This document shows, piece after piece, positions 16,267-23,272 of a stretch of DNA of 64,000 bases. Made by a program: the position numbers and the translations under genes. The stretch spans positions 1 through 64,000 of the forward strand of contig JAZQKX010000029.1 in NCBI GenBank assembly GCA_045542355.1, written 5' to 3'. The stretch's first letter is position 1. Each line of letters begins with the position of its first letter. Source of the DNA: UMGS1532 sp045542355 (GTDB lineage Bacteria; Bacillota; Clostridia; Oscillospirales; Acutalibacteraceae). The notes beneath the pieces are model-generated. The model was not told the origin of the DNA and ran no database searches. It saw only the letters and a list, made by a program, of their open reading frames with translations.

Positions 16267-17576
16267 AGAAAATGATAATATCTGTAATATATTTGATAAT
16301 TAACTTCATTTCTGTCAAACACATAGTAGATAAGATTTTTAATAATAATGCCGTGAAAAACAAATGGCTTATTATGCCAGTATGCGTATTCTTGGGTTAC
16401 ATAGTTTGTTCTCCATTTTCCAACAAATATCTTGTCGAAGTATTTTTGGCTTTTTATTATTACTTTATTCCTATTATTAATACTTTTTGTGTTGCTAAAT
16501 GTTATAATATATCTTTTAAGAACACATTTAGGACATATATATTTATCGCATTGATAAATATGATATTATCCGGATTGCTCATCAACTTGTTTAACATTAC
16601 AGGAAATGGTGTATACGTTTTAGAACTTATTGTAAGTTTGACAATATTTGCATTGATATTGATTATTAGTTATTCAAGATTTTCCATTAAAGTTGAAAAT
16701 ACAGTTCTATGGTTATCTTCAAAAGTGAAGAATTTTTTGTTAATTGTTTTGGCAACTTGTATTCTATGCTTGAGTTTGATTTTCGAGAAAGAATATTATT
16801 ATGAGTATTTTGATATATGGATTATATTTATCAGTGTGCTAGTTGCTATTTTTACCATAGTCACAGCAATTGCCTTTCCGGTAATAATTGCATCTTCTTC
16901 TGCGAATACATACCTCAAACGTTTAAATGAGCAGTACATAAAGCAGATAGATGGACAGATGAGTCACTATAAAGCAACTTCTCAATATAATTACGAGATT
17001 AGAAAATTTAGACATGATTATAAAAACACAAACATAGCTCTTCTGGATTTGTTAAAGAACAACAATATAACCGCGGCAGTTGAATTATTGCAACAATCCA
17101 ATGAAAATATACAAAATTTAACATTTGACCTTGTGCCATACGATACTGGCAATGATATAGCGGACTCCCTACTCAAGGAGAAACAGCTTTATGTTAAGAA
17201 TGAGAATATTGATATTAAATTTAGCGGAGTTATTCCAAAATCATCAGTTAGTTCTCACGATATATGTATAATTCTTGGCAACGCATTGGATAACGCAATT
17301 GAGGCTTGTCAAAAAGGACCGAAAGATATTCCGAAATCCATTATTGTAGAATCAGTTTGCAGAAATGGTTTTATGTTTTTAAAGGTGCAAAACCCTGTAT
17401 ATGAAAAGGTGTACATTAAAAACAACACAATATCTACGACCAAATTAAATAAGGGCATGCACGGGTTTGGCATATCTTCTATTCGTAAAGCGGCAGAGAC
17501 CTATAAAGGTGTTGTGAAATTAAGTTGCATTGACGAAATATTTACATTAGAAATAGAGTTGGAACTAACAAAGTAG
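16263..17576 (+). CDS. AgrC-like sensor histidine kinase (GHKL)
   Basis: 437 residues; start at the GTG overlapping the previous stop, with an ATG at 16272 as the alternative. Six or seven hydrophobic helices fill residues 1-215. They are followed by the phosphoacceptor region RKFRHDYKN (near 250) and a GHKL ATPase with LGNALDNAIEAC and GFGISSIRKAAE. AgrB and AgrD genes are absent nearby, so the signal is either made elsewhere, or is an external or atypical peptide. Confidence 0.85.
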   Translation: MKKMIISVIYLIINFISVKHIVDKIFNNNAVKNKWLIMPVCVFLGYIVCSPFSNKYLVEVFLAFYYYFIPIINTFCVAKCYNISFKNTFRTYIFIALINMILSGLLINLFNITGNGVYVLELIVSLTIFALILIISYSRFSIKVENTVLWLSSKVKNFLLIVLATCILCLSLIFEKEYYYEYFDIWIIFISVLVAIFTIVTAIAFPVIIASSSANTYLKRLNEQYIKQIDGQMSHYKATSQYNYEIRKFRHDYKNTNIALLDLLKNNNITAAVELLQQSNENIQNLTFDLVPYDTGNDIADSLLKEKQLYVKNENIDIKFSGVIPKSSVSSHDICIILGNALDNAIEACQKGPKDIPKSIIVESVCRNGFMFLKVQNPVYEKVYIKNNTISTTKLNKGMHGFGISSIRKAAETYKGVVKLSCIDEIFTLEIELELTK

Positions 17577-17579
17577 ATT

Positions 17580-17933
17580 CTATTTTGTTTTAACTGGCTT
17601 TGAGTACTTCTTTATAATCTTTTGCAGTTTATCCAATTCATGTTCACACAGAAAGGTTTCAGATGTGGATAAAATAGTAAATATCTTGTTGAGAAGAATA
17701 AGTTCATCTTCATTCATATATATGTTATCCATTGAATACCCCTCAACCATATACACACCGCCACCATAACGTCCATTTTGTGTATAAATTGGTATATAAG
17801 AGCTTAATGCTTCTATATCTCTTCTTAATGTTCTATAAGATACATTAAACTCGTTAGCTAGATTGCCTATGGTCTCGTATCTGCGGCGACATAAAATTTT
17901 AATAATCTCATTTCTTCTTTCAGTGGTGCCCAT
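17580..17933 (-). CDS. HTH-11 family transcriptional regulator, paralog
   Basis: 117 residues; the start at 17933 follows AAAAAGGGGG. Winged HTH with TERRNEIIKIL and SYRTLRRDI, closely parallel to the protein at 14415-14762 in layout and length. It faces the kinase gene tail to tail with only 3 bases between them. No sensor domain is visible. Confidence 0.75.
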   Translation of the reverse strand: MGTTERRNEIIKILCRRRYETIGNLANEFNVSYRTLRRDIEALSSYIPIYTQNGRYGGGVYMVEGYSMDNIYMNEDELILLNKIFTILSTSETFLCEHELDKLQKIIKKYSKPVKTK

Positions 17934-17990
17934 TTTATACGCCCCCTTTTTAAGGAGTCTATAAACTAAAGGGGACAATAACCGACCTAT

Positions 17991-18131
17991 TTAGACAAAA
18001 AACATCAGCACAATTATCTTTGTGCTGATGTTTTCGCTGTAGCGTTTATTTTGAACCATTTTGAGTTCTTTGGTGCTGCGTGCCTGCGGATCGAGATTGC
18101 CGTAATAAAACTCTTCGATAAATTTAGCCAT
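17991..18131 (-). pseudogene. Truncated DUF6809-type protein
   Basis: A good AAAGGAGG precedes an ATG at 18131. The protein opens with MAKFIEEFYYGNLDPQ and ARSTKEL, a conserved start of a protein family common on clostridial plasmids and integrative elements. The frame then runs into the downstream hairpin and stops after 46 residues, so most of the domain (usually about 120 residues) is missing. Confidence 0.6.
18001..18034 (-). terminator. Terminator, 13-bp perfect stem
   Basis: AACATCAGCACAA pairs with TTGTGCTGATGTT around TTATCT. On the minus strand the stem runs into TTTTTT, so it ends transcription of the truncated gene, whose last codons it contains. Confidence 0.75.
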
Positions 18132-18137
18132 AAAATT

Positions 18138-18169
18138 ACCTCCTTTGCCTGTATTGTAGCAAAGGAGGT
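18138..18169 (-). promoter_or_regulatory. Hairpin covering the ribosome binding site
   Basis: On the minus strand ACCTCCTTTGC pairs perfectly with GCAAAGGAGGT, the ribosome binding site of the truncated gene at 18131. The stem would hide the site, so it may control translation or be the end of an upstream transcript. Confidence 0.5.
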
Positions 18170-18303
18170 TTTCTTTTACGAATGTGTGGAATCAAAATTA
18201 GCAGAGTTGTAAGTGGCTATATTTCTGCCATAGATAGGAATATAGGTAGATGAAAATTATATGAAACTATGTTGTTATAACAATTGGAACAAATAAAAGA
18301 AAA

Positions 18304-18336
18304 ACTCCATGGTGGAAGAACCATCCACCATGGAGT
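18304..18336 (-). terminator. Terminator of small-ORF cluster
   Basis: ACTCCATGGTGGA pairs perfectly with TCCACCATGGAGT. Read on the minus strand it is followed by TTTTTCTTTT, just beyond the zinc-ribbon gene. Confidence 0.75.
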
Positions 18337-18360
18337 GTGCTTACCGTGGTACAAAAAACA

Positions 18361-18501
18361 TTACAAAATTTTTCTGTATGTCGTATTTGTGCATTTTGGG
18401 CAAGGTGGCAAAGTATCGTTATGATCATCCAACTTTACCAATTGTCCACATCTAGTACATTGATAGATTCCTTTTCCAGGTTTTTCGCCAGTGGTGTACA
18501 T
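18361..18501 (-). CDS. Small zinc-ribbon protein
   Basis: 46 residues from the ATG at 18501, preceded by AAAGGAGG. Two CxxC knuckles (CTRCG near 15 and CPKC near 34) form a rubredoxin-like zinc ribbon; the start MYTTGEKPGKG and LPPCPKC are typical of a small family frequent in Firmicutes mobile DNA. Role unknown. Last gene before the terminator of the cluster. Confidence 0.7.
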   Translation of the reverse strand: MYTTGEKPGKGIYQCTRCGQLVKLDDHNDTLPPCPKCTNTTYRKIL

Positions 18502-18518
18502 AACAAATTGACCTCCTT

Positions 18519-18638
18519 TCAATTGGGTGTTGAGCGTCGATGCTCAGGGACTTTTGTCCCATCTTTCTTGGTGTACGGCTTTACAACTACGATTTTTTTT
18601 GCTTGTTTCCCGCGCACACTACTTTTTGTCTTAGCCAT
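18519..18638 (-). CDS. Small basic protein with GTKVPEHRRS motif
   Basis: 39 residues, very Lys/Arg-rich, ending VKPYTKKDGTKVPEHRRSTPN minus the last few residues in related small phage and plasmid proteins. No clear ribosome binding site. Lies 17 bases upstream of the zinc-ribbon gene and probably shares its transcript. Function unknown. Confidence 0.5.
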   Translation of the reverse strand: MAKTKSSVRGKQAKKIVVVKPYTKKDGTKVPEHRRSTPN

Positions 18639-18657
18639 CGTATATACCACATACAAT

Positions 18658-18705
18658 CTCAGCAACCGCTTATCCACAGAGAAATCCTCTGTGGATAAGC
18701 CTGAG
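18658..18705. promoter_or_regulatory. Hairpin with two inverted consensus DnaA boxes
   Basis: TTATCCACA (18670-18678) and TGTGGATAA (18690-18698) are perfect, opposed DnaA boxes inside a 14-bp perfect stem (18668-18681 with 18687-18700); CTCAG and CTGAG extend it beyond a 5-base bulge. No T-run, so a terminator is unlikely. It could bind DnaA as a replication or titration site, or be a coincidental stable stem. Confidence 0.45.
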
Positions 18706-18708
18706 TCG

Positions 18709-18840
18709 TTACCGATAGATAGGAATTCGGAACGCTTTGTATCCGTAATCCTTAGCGTATATAGTTACACCATTCACCGTCATCTTGGTTCGAAAGATAT
18801 AATACGCTACCGGTCGACTGTCCTGACCAGCTGAGCTCAT
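18709..18840 (-). CDS. Small ORF of mobile-element cluster
   Basis: 43 residues from the ATG at 18840, with GAAAGGA upstream. Contains RPVAYYIFRTKMTVNG and YAKDYGYKAF, a compact beta-rich protein of unknown role. Its start codon overlaps the stop of a possible 29-codon leader ORF that begins at 18926. It is the first gene of the transcript driven from 19039-19011. Confidence 0.5.
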   Translation of the reverse strand: MSSAGQDSRPVAYYIFRTKMTVNGVTIYAKDYGYKAFRIPIYR

Positions 18841-18885
18841 ATTGTTGCATCCTTTCCCAGTTGGACGTTTAGTACCCCTTTCCGC

Positions 18886-18914
18886 TTGACATAGCACCGC
18901 ATTTGTGATATAAT
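18886..18914 (+). promoter_or_regulatory. Perfect sigma-A promoter of RNA candidate
   Basis: TTGACA (18886-18891), a 17-base spacer and TATAAT (18909-18914). No protein gene follows on this strand before the terminator at 18971-19001. Confidence 0.8.
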
Positions 18915-18920
18915 ATCAAA

Positions 18921-19001
18921 ACACATCTGAAGAGAGCCCGGGTCACCAACTGCGTCCCCGGCTAAGATCGCAGCGGCTTGGCAGAGCCGCTGTTTTCTTT
19001 T
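18921..19001 (+). ncRNA. Candidate antisense RNA, about 80 nt
   Basis: It starts a few bases after a perfect promoter and ends at an intrinsic terminator: CAGCGGCT (18971-18978) pairs with AGCCGCTG (18985-18992), then TTTTCTTTT. A first stem can form between AGCCCGGG and CCCCGGCT with a 13-base loop. No ORF lies inside. The minus-strand transcript that starts near 19004 has this whole region in its leader, so the RNA is fully complementary to it, an arrangement known from plasmid copy-control RNAs and type I antitoxins. Confidence 0.65.
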
Positions 19002-19010
19002 GACAATGGC

Positions 19011-19039
19011 ATTATAACCCATAACTCGGAATATGTCAA
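19011..19039 (-). promoter_or_regulatory. Perfect sigma-A promoter of small-ORF cluster
   Basis: Read on the minus strand: TTGACA (19039-19034), a 17-base spacer, TATAAT (19016-19011). It should give a leader of about 165 bases before the ATG at 18840, running across the RNA candidate in the opposite sense. Confidence 0.8.
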
Positions 19040-19085
19040 GTAATATCGGAAATTAATTTACTAAAAACAATATTTCGGAAACTTA

Positions 19086-19114
19086 TTGACTTTTTTGGTC
19101 GAAAGGTGTATAGT
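19086..19114 (+). promoter_or_regulatory. Promoter of XRE regulator
   Basis: TTGACT, a 17-base spacer and TATAGT, about 25 bases before the start codon of the gene at 19140. Back to back with the promoter at 19011-19039, which the regulator may control. Confidence 0.75.
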
Positions 19115-19139
19115 ATGTAGTGTAAAGGAGGTGGCTGGT

Positions 19140-20201
19140 TTGGCAAGGTATGATGTTACGCCAGAGTTGGCAGCAACAATTAAATCCGTTCGAGTACAAA
19201 ATCGCATTGCTGCAAAAAGTCTTGCTGATCATATTGGAAAAAGTCAGTCATATATGTCGAAGCTCGAAAAAGGCGATATTAAAACAATAGAAGAATCAGA
19301 ATTAACTACAATTTTTAGATTTATTTACGGAAATAACAGCTCGCAGGATTTTTTCGATTCCTCTCTTGGGAAAATTCTAGATACATTGGTGTTAAGATAT
19401 TCCGATAAAGAAATTGAAGAACAATTATGGTTTGACAATTATGATACGGTTCAACGTCAGTTACCAGTTCCCGAGATAATTATTGATGATATTTCTAAGC
19501 GAATGAAATCGATCAATCTTTCTGCTGAACAATTATGCGAACGTATCAATTCAAATGAAGGCATCTCTCCTAAAGTAACAAATACCGATAAATTTCCGTT
19601 CAATGAATGGCAAGCATTTGTTGTAAATCATAAAATTGAATTTTCTTTTATAAAACTAAAGCTTCAAAGTGACGAAATTAGAAAATTATTATCTCGAGAA
19701 ACAACATCTGCGAACTACATTACATTGCTTTCAATGGTGTATTACCTGTCTAAAATAGAAGCTTTTGGTTCTCAGAAAGATATTCCAGAAGAAGAAGATA
19801 TCCTTTTGATGAGAAACGCGAAAACGTACTTATCTAATTACAAATTTTTTTCCATAGCGGAAAAAAATCGCCTTCATAGACAAGCTCGCTCAAAGGAAGA
19901 AAAAGAAGCACTGTTGTCCACTTTTGATAAACAGAACGGAGAGGTTATCAAAGAAATATTGGTTGCTTTCCAAATTTTCTCAGACCTTGACATTGAACGT
20001 ACTACTAACAATTTAGTAGCCTTTGTAAAGAATTTAAAATGGGACAATAGCTTTATGATGAAGCTTATAAGTATGTCGTTTTTCGAAATGGATAATGTAA
20101 GTTTTTCTGTCAAAAAAGATATGATAATAGAAATTCAAGATATTATAGAGAAGTACAAAAATCTACCAGATGAGAAAAAAAGAATTGAAACCTATGATTG
20201 A
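19140..20201 (+). CDS. XRE-family regulator with large C-terminal domain
   Basis: 353 residues from a TTG at 19140, chosen because AAGGAGG lies 8 bases upstream; the longer frame would begin inside the promoter. The HTH (about 10-65) has AAKSLADHIGKSQSYMSKLEKG. The remaining 290 residues are helical and contain no family I recognise; a second, weaker HTH-like stretch is around residues 120-150. Probably controls the divergent small-ORF cluster or the element itself. Confidence 0.8.
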   Translation: MARYDVTPELAATIKSVRVQNRIAAKSLADHIGKSQSYMSKLEKGDIKTIEESELTTIFRFIYGNNSSQDFFDSSLGKILDTLVLRYSDKEIEEQLWFDNYDTVQRQLPVPEIIIDDISKRMKSINLSAEQLCERINSNEGISPKVTNTDKFPFNEWQAFVVNHKIEFSFIKLKLQSDEIRKLLSRETTSANYITLLSMVYYLSKIEAFGSQKDIPEEEDILLMRNAKTYLSNYKFFSIAEKNRLHRQARSKEEKEALLSTFDKQNGEVIKEILVAFQIFSDLDIERTTNNLVAFVKNLKWDNSFMMKLISMSFFEMDNVSFSVKKDMIIEIQDIIEKYKNLPDEKKRIETYD

Positions 20202-20224
20202 TACAATTTTATAATTTTGAAAGT

Positions 20225-20250
20225 AAGGGCGGCTCCAATGAGTCGCCCTT
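20225..20250 (+). terminator. Terminator of XRE gene
   Basis: AAGGGCGGCT pairs with AGTCGCCCTT (one G-T wobble), 23 bases after the stop codon. Confidence 0.65.
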
Positions 20251-20280
20251 ATATGATTATAGGGGTATAATTTTGCGTGT

Positions 20281-20341
<61 letters not shown>

Positions 20342-20342
<1 letters not shown>

Positions 20343-20378
20343 AAAGCCTTGAAACAAATTAGTTTCAAGGCTTTTCAT
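20342..20378 (+). terminator. Terminator of the tRNA-Ala locus
   Basis: AAAAGCCTTGAAAC pairs perfectly with GTTTCAAGGCTTTT around AAATTA, directly after the CCA. Confidence 0.8.
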
Positions 20379-20474
20379 TTTATAATAATGGCTAAATGCT
20401 ACAAAACTTGACATTTTTTGGAAAATGTTATAAAATCAAAACGCTTACATCCAAAAACTAAGAGGTGTCGAGTT

Positions 20475-21629
20475 ATGAAAAAATTCCAGTCACAGATTAT
20501 AAGTGCGTTTTATACTGTTGTAGCCTTTGTGTTTGGGCACAAGGTTATAACCTTGGTTAGCCTATTGTTGGTTGGGGTTATCATTGCAGGAGCGATGGTT
20601 TTGCCAAACTTAGTGGCATCTCCTACTAAAACCGAAACTCTTTCCAGTAAAGCAATCAGCACGATTGGGGTAGAAAGCGCTACATCTGCCATTTCCAGCA
20701 AGGAAACAACCTCGAGCAAGGTAATCTCCACCGAAAAGCCTGAGAGCACAGAAAGTAAAGAAGCGGTTTCAAGTGAAGAATCGGTAGAGAGTAAAACGCC
20801 TACAGAAAGCAAAGAGGAAACAGCCTCAAGTAAACCTTCTGCAGAGAAAACAGAAAGCAGAGAGGAAACAGCCTCAAAGGATACCCCAAAGAAGCCTAAA
20901 TACAAATATAATTCTAATATGACCCCTGACGACAACGTTTTCCTTGATGCCTTAGAATATACAGGATACCAGCTTGACGTACAGCGCAATAGCGGAATGA
21001 TGTGGGGCGCATATAATAATTATATTCTTTGCTCACAAAAGAAGGGTCTTGGTTGGCTTTCAAACATAACCTATGATGATTATGGTCGCGCAAGTGGATA
21101 TGAGGTTGATGAAAAGGGGAACCCCAAAATTTCATATTTTGAAGAAACCGGACTTGTTTGCGCTAGTTATGTTACATATGTATATTTTAATTATCTGCCG
21201 AATGTAGCAGGTGTTGACACCTCAATGCTTGCCCGTCCCGAAAAGTCAGTTCTTGCAAACGACTGGTATATAGCAGGTAAAAAGTGGATTGAAGCCGGAT
21301 ATTCTCGATATATTGACTTTTCCGCAAGTGACGGCGGAAGCATTGATAATGATATTAAGCTTACACTTGATGAGGAAATTCCCATTGGTTCTCTTATTGT
21401 TCTTTGTGATTGGTACGACCGTTCCGATTGGTGTTCGCACATTTGTATTTATGCAGGAAAGAAGAATGGCTATCATTGGGTAACCCATGTTGGTAACGAA
21501 AACGGACCTGAATTCTGCGCAATTGAACGCATGAATCGGAAACCGCATCCCCAGTGGCCCATAGCTATAATAACACCGCCCTCTAACATTAACTTTTCTT
21601 CCAAAAACAAGGCCGAGGACAAAAACTAA
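20475..21629 (+). CDS. Secreted NlpC/P60-like cell-wall protein
   Basis: 384 residues from the ATG at 20475 (GAGGTG upstream). A membrane helix (about 22-46) leads to a Ser/Thr/Glu-rich linker with ESKE-type repeats (about 50-140). The enzymatic domain follows, with Cys in GLVCASYVTY, His in WCSHICIYAG and a further His in WVTHVGN, the triad order of NlpC/P60 peptidases. It probably cuts stem peptides outside the cell. The first gene on the chromosome side of the tRNA remnant, it could still be accessory. Confidence 0.7.
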   Translation: MKKFQSQIISAFYTVVAFVFGHKVITLVSLLLVGVIIAGAMVLPNLVASPTKTETLSSKAISTIGVESATSAISSKETTSSKVISTEKPESTESKEAVSSEESVESKTPTESKEETASSKPSAEKTESREETASKDTPKKPKYKYNSNMTPDDNVFLDALEYTGYQLDVQRNSGMMWGAYNNYILCSQKKGLGWLSNITYDDYGRASGYEVDEKGNPKISYFEETGLVCASYVTYVYFNYLPNVAGVDTSMLARPEKSVLANDWYIAGKKWIEAGYSRYIDFSASDGGSIDNDIKLTLDEEIPIGSLIVLCDWYDRSDWCSHICIYAGKKNGYHWVTHVGNENGPEFCAIERMNRKPHPQWPIAIITPPSNINFSSKNKAEDKN

Positions 21630-21777
21630 GGCGGTAAATTGCGTTAAATGGTATTGCTCAAATAGGATTTTCGAAAATTATTGTTAACAACTTTTGTTCT
21701 CACTATGTTCAGCAACGCTATTTAGGAACACCATGTAATATAATAAATTAAACAAGCATTTGATTGGAGGGCTAATA

Positions 21778-22002
21778 TTGAATTCTCATAAAAAGAAAAT
21801 GATTGCCCCGATTGTCGTCTCAATCATTATGATACTATACTACACCCTATACCTCGGTCTCTTAATTTCTCTAATTGACGGATTTTGGAAATATGCTTTA
21901 GGCATTGTTCCCCTTGTTTTTTCGGGGGTTATGGTTTATGTATGCATAGAAAGAATTAATGAAATAAGGAAAGGTGAAGAAGATGATATTAGTAAATACT
22001 GA
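21778..22002 (+). CDS. Small two-helix membrane protein
   Basis: 74 residues from a TTG at 21778 with GGAGGG upstream. Two hydrophobic helices and a charged tail. It overlaps the YbjQ gene by 20 bases, so both are made from one message. Family not recognised. Confidence 0.6.
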   Translation: MNSHKKKMIAPIVVSIIMILYYTLYLGLLISLIDGFWKYALGIVPLVFSGVMVYVCIERINEIRKGEEDDISKY

Positions 22003-22300
22003 TTACATTAGTGGCAAAGAGTTTGAAATGTTAGGTCTTGTAAAAGGAAGCACCATTCAGTCAAAACACGTAGGCAAAGATATTGCGCAAGGTTTCAAGA
22101 CTTTAGTTGGTGGAGAACTTAAATTCTACAACGAAATGATGAACGAGGCTCGTGCTCTTGCTACAAAAAGAATGGTTGCAGAAGCTGAAGCGCTTAGCGC
22201 AGATGCAATTGTTAATATTCGTTATGCTTCTGCTGCAATTATGCAGGGTGCAGCAGAGGTAATAGCGTATGGCACCGCTGTTAAGTTCGTTAACAAATAA
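21983..22300 (+). CDS. YbjQ family protein
   Basis: 105 residues from the ATG at 21983 (AAAGGTG upstream). GLVKGSTIQSKHVGKDI, GGELKFYNEMMNEAR and ADAIVNIRYASA are hallmarks of the YbjQ/UPF0145 fold, which forms pentamers and was once annotated as heavy-metal-binding. Role uncertain. Confidence 0.88.
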   Translation: MILVNTDYISGKEFEMLGLVKGSTIQSKHVGKDIAQGFKTLVGGELKFYNEMMNEARALATKRMVAEAEALSADAIVNIRYASAAIMQGAAEVIAYGTAVKFVNK

Positions 22301-22351
22301 CATTTACCTCTTTTGCGTTGCACCACATTTCTCAGTTTTATTCTTTTTTTA

Positions 22352-22425
22352 ACCCCATTCTACCGTTGGTGGAGTGGGGATTATAATTGGTAGAGATGTA
22401 AATCTCTACTCTACATACACCGTAT
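22352..22425 (+). other. Two consecutive hairpins, non-coding
   Basis: CCCCATTCTACC pairs with GGTGGAGTGGGG (with G-T wobbles) and GTAGAGAT pairs with ATCTCTAC shortly after. They fill the gap between YbjQ and the hemolysin III leader; the first may terminate the YbjQ message. Confidence 0.4.
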
Positions 22426-22445
22426 TTATTAGTATAGTTATCAAT

Positions 22446-22536
22446 CTTTACAGTAGGTTGTATTCTCTCAATTTAAGAGATATGATTTTATCAAAAGCGG
22501 TGAATACCGCCAACCCACTGTAAAGGAGCTTTTCTA
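22446..22536 (+). promoter_or_regulatory. Structured leader RNA before hemolysin III
   Basis: CTTTACAGTAGGTTG (22446-22460) pairs with CAACCCACTGTAAAG (22511-22525) over 15 bases with one mismatch. It closes a multi-branch loop with two inner stems: TCTCT/AGAGA (22464-22480) and GCGGT/ACCGC (22497-22510). The closing stem overlaps the beginning of AAAGGAG, the ribosome binding site 9 bases before the ATG. This could be a translation-controlling riboswitch; I match it to no known class. Confidence 0.5.
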
Positions 22537-23208
22537 ATGTGCCGAACGAAACTACGTGACCGATTATTGCCTGACTACACCCGAGGCGAAGAAATTTTCA
22601 ACACCGTATCCCACATTGTGGGTGGTGGATTTGGAGTTATAGCGCTGTTGATAAGTGTGATTTATTCTGCGCTTTATCGCAATGCCTGGTCGGTGGTAAG
22701 CAGTTGTATCTACGGTGGGTCCATGGTGCTACTGTATACCGTATCCAGCGTCTACCACGGTCTGCGCCCACCCATGGCTAAAAAGGTGATGCAGGTCATC
22801 GACCATTGTACCATATACCTACTCATTGCAGGTACCTACACCCCTGTGGCGCTTTGCTCCATCCGTCCTAACTACCCCGTCTGGGGCTGGGGATTGCTGG
22901 TCTTTGTGTGGGGTTGTGCGGCGCTGGGAGCTGTATTCACTGCTATTGACCTAAAAAAGTATGCCGTGCTTTCAATGGTGTGCTATATCGGAATGGGTTG
23001 GTGCGTGGTACTTGCGGCCAAACCCACCATCGCCAGTGTGCCATTGCCTGGACTTTTGTGGCTGTTGGCAGGCGGCATATTCTATACCGTGGGCGCTGTT
23101 CTATACGGCATGGGCAAAAAGCATCGGTATATGCACTCGGTCTTTCACCTGTTCGTGGTCGCAGGCAGTATACTCCAGTTCGTGTCGGTGCTGTTCTATG
23201 TCCTGTGA
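22537..23208 (+). CDS. Hemolysin III / YqfA family membrane protein
   Basis: 223 residues, seven hydrophobic helices. Conserved positions of the HlyIII/PAQR family are all seen: EEIFNTVSH, SSVYHGL, DHCTIYLLIAGTYTP and HSVFHLFV, whose Ser, His and Asp form the metal site. The family is membrane hydrolase-like; its bacterial role is unsettled (reported links to membrane lipid balance). GC content is clearly higher than in the genes to the left. A structured leader precedes it. Confidence 0.9.
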   Translation: MCRTKLRDRLLPDYTRGEEIFNTVSHIVGGGFGVIALLISVIYSALYRNAWSVVSSCIYGGSMVLLYTVSSVYHGLRPPMAKKVMQVIDHCTIYLLIAGTYTPVALCSIRPNYPVWGWGLLVFVWGCAALGAVFTAIDLKKYAVLSMVCYIGMGWCVVLAAKPTIASVPLPGLLWLLAGGIFYTVGAVLYGMGKKHRYMHSVFHLFVVAGSILQFVSVLFYVL

Positions 23209-23225
23209 TTTTTTTACATGTAAAA

Positions 23226-23255
23226 CACCCCCGCACCAAACGCGGTGCGGGGGTG
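23226..23255 (+). terminator. Strong hairpin between convergent genes
   Basis: CACCCCCGCACC pairs perfectly with GGTGCGGGGGTG around AAACGC, between the hemolysin III gene and the end of the minus-strand operon. Confidence 0.75.
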
Positions 23256-23272
23256 ATTTATTTCTATTCAGT

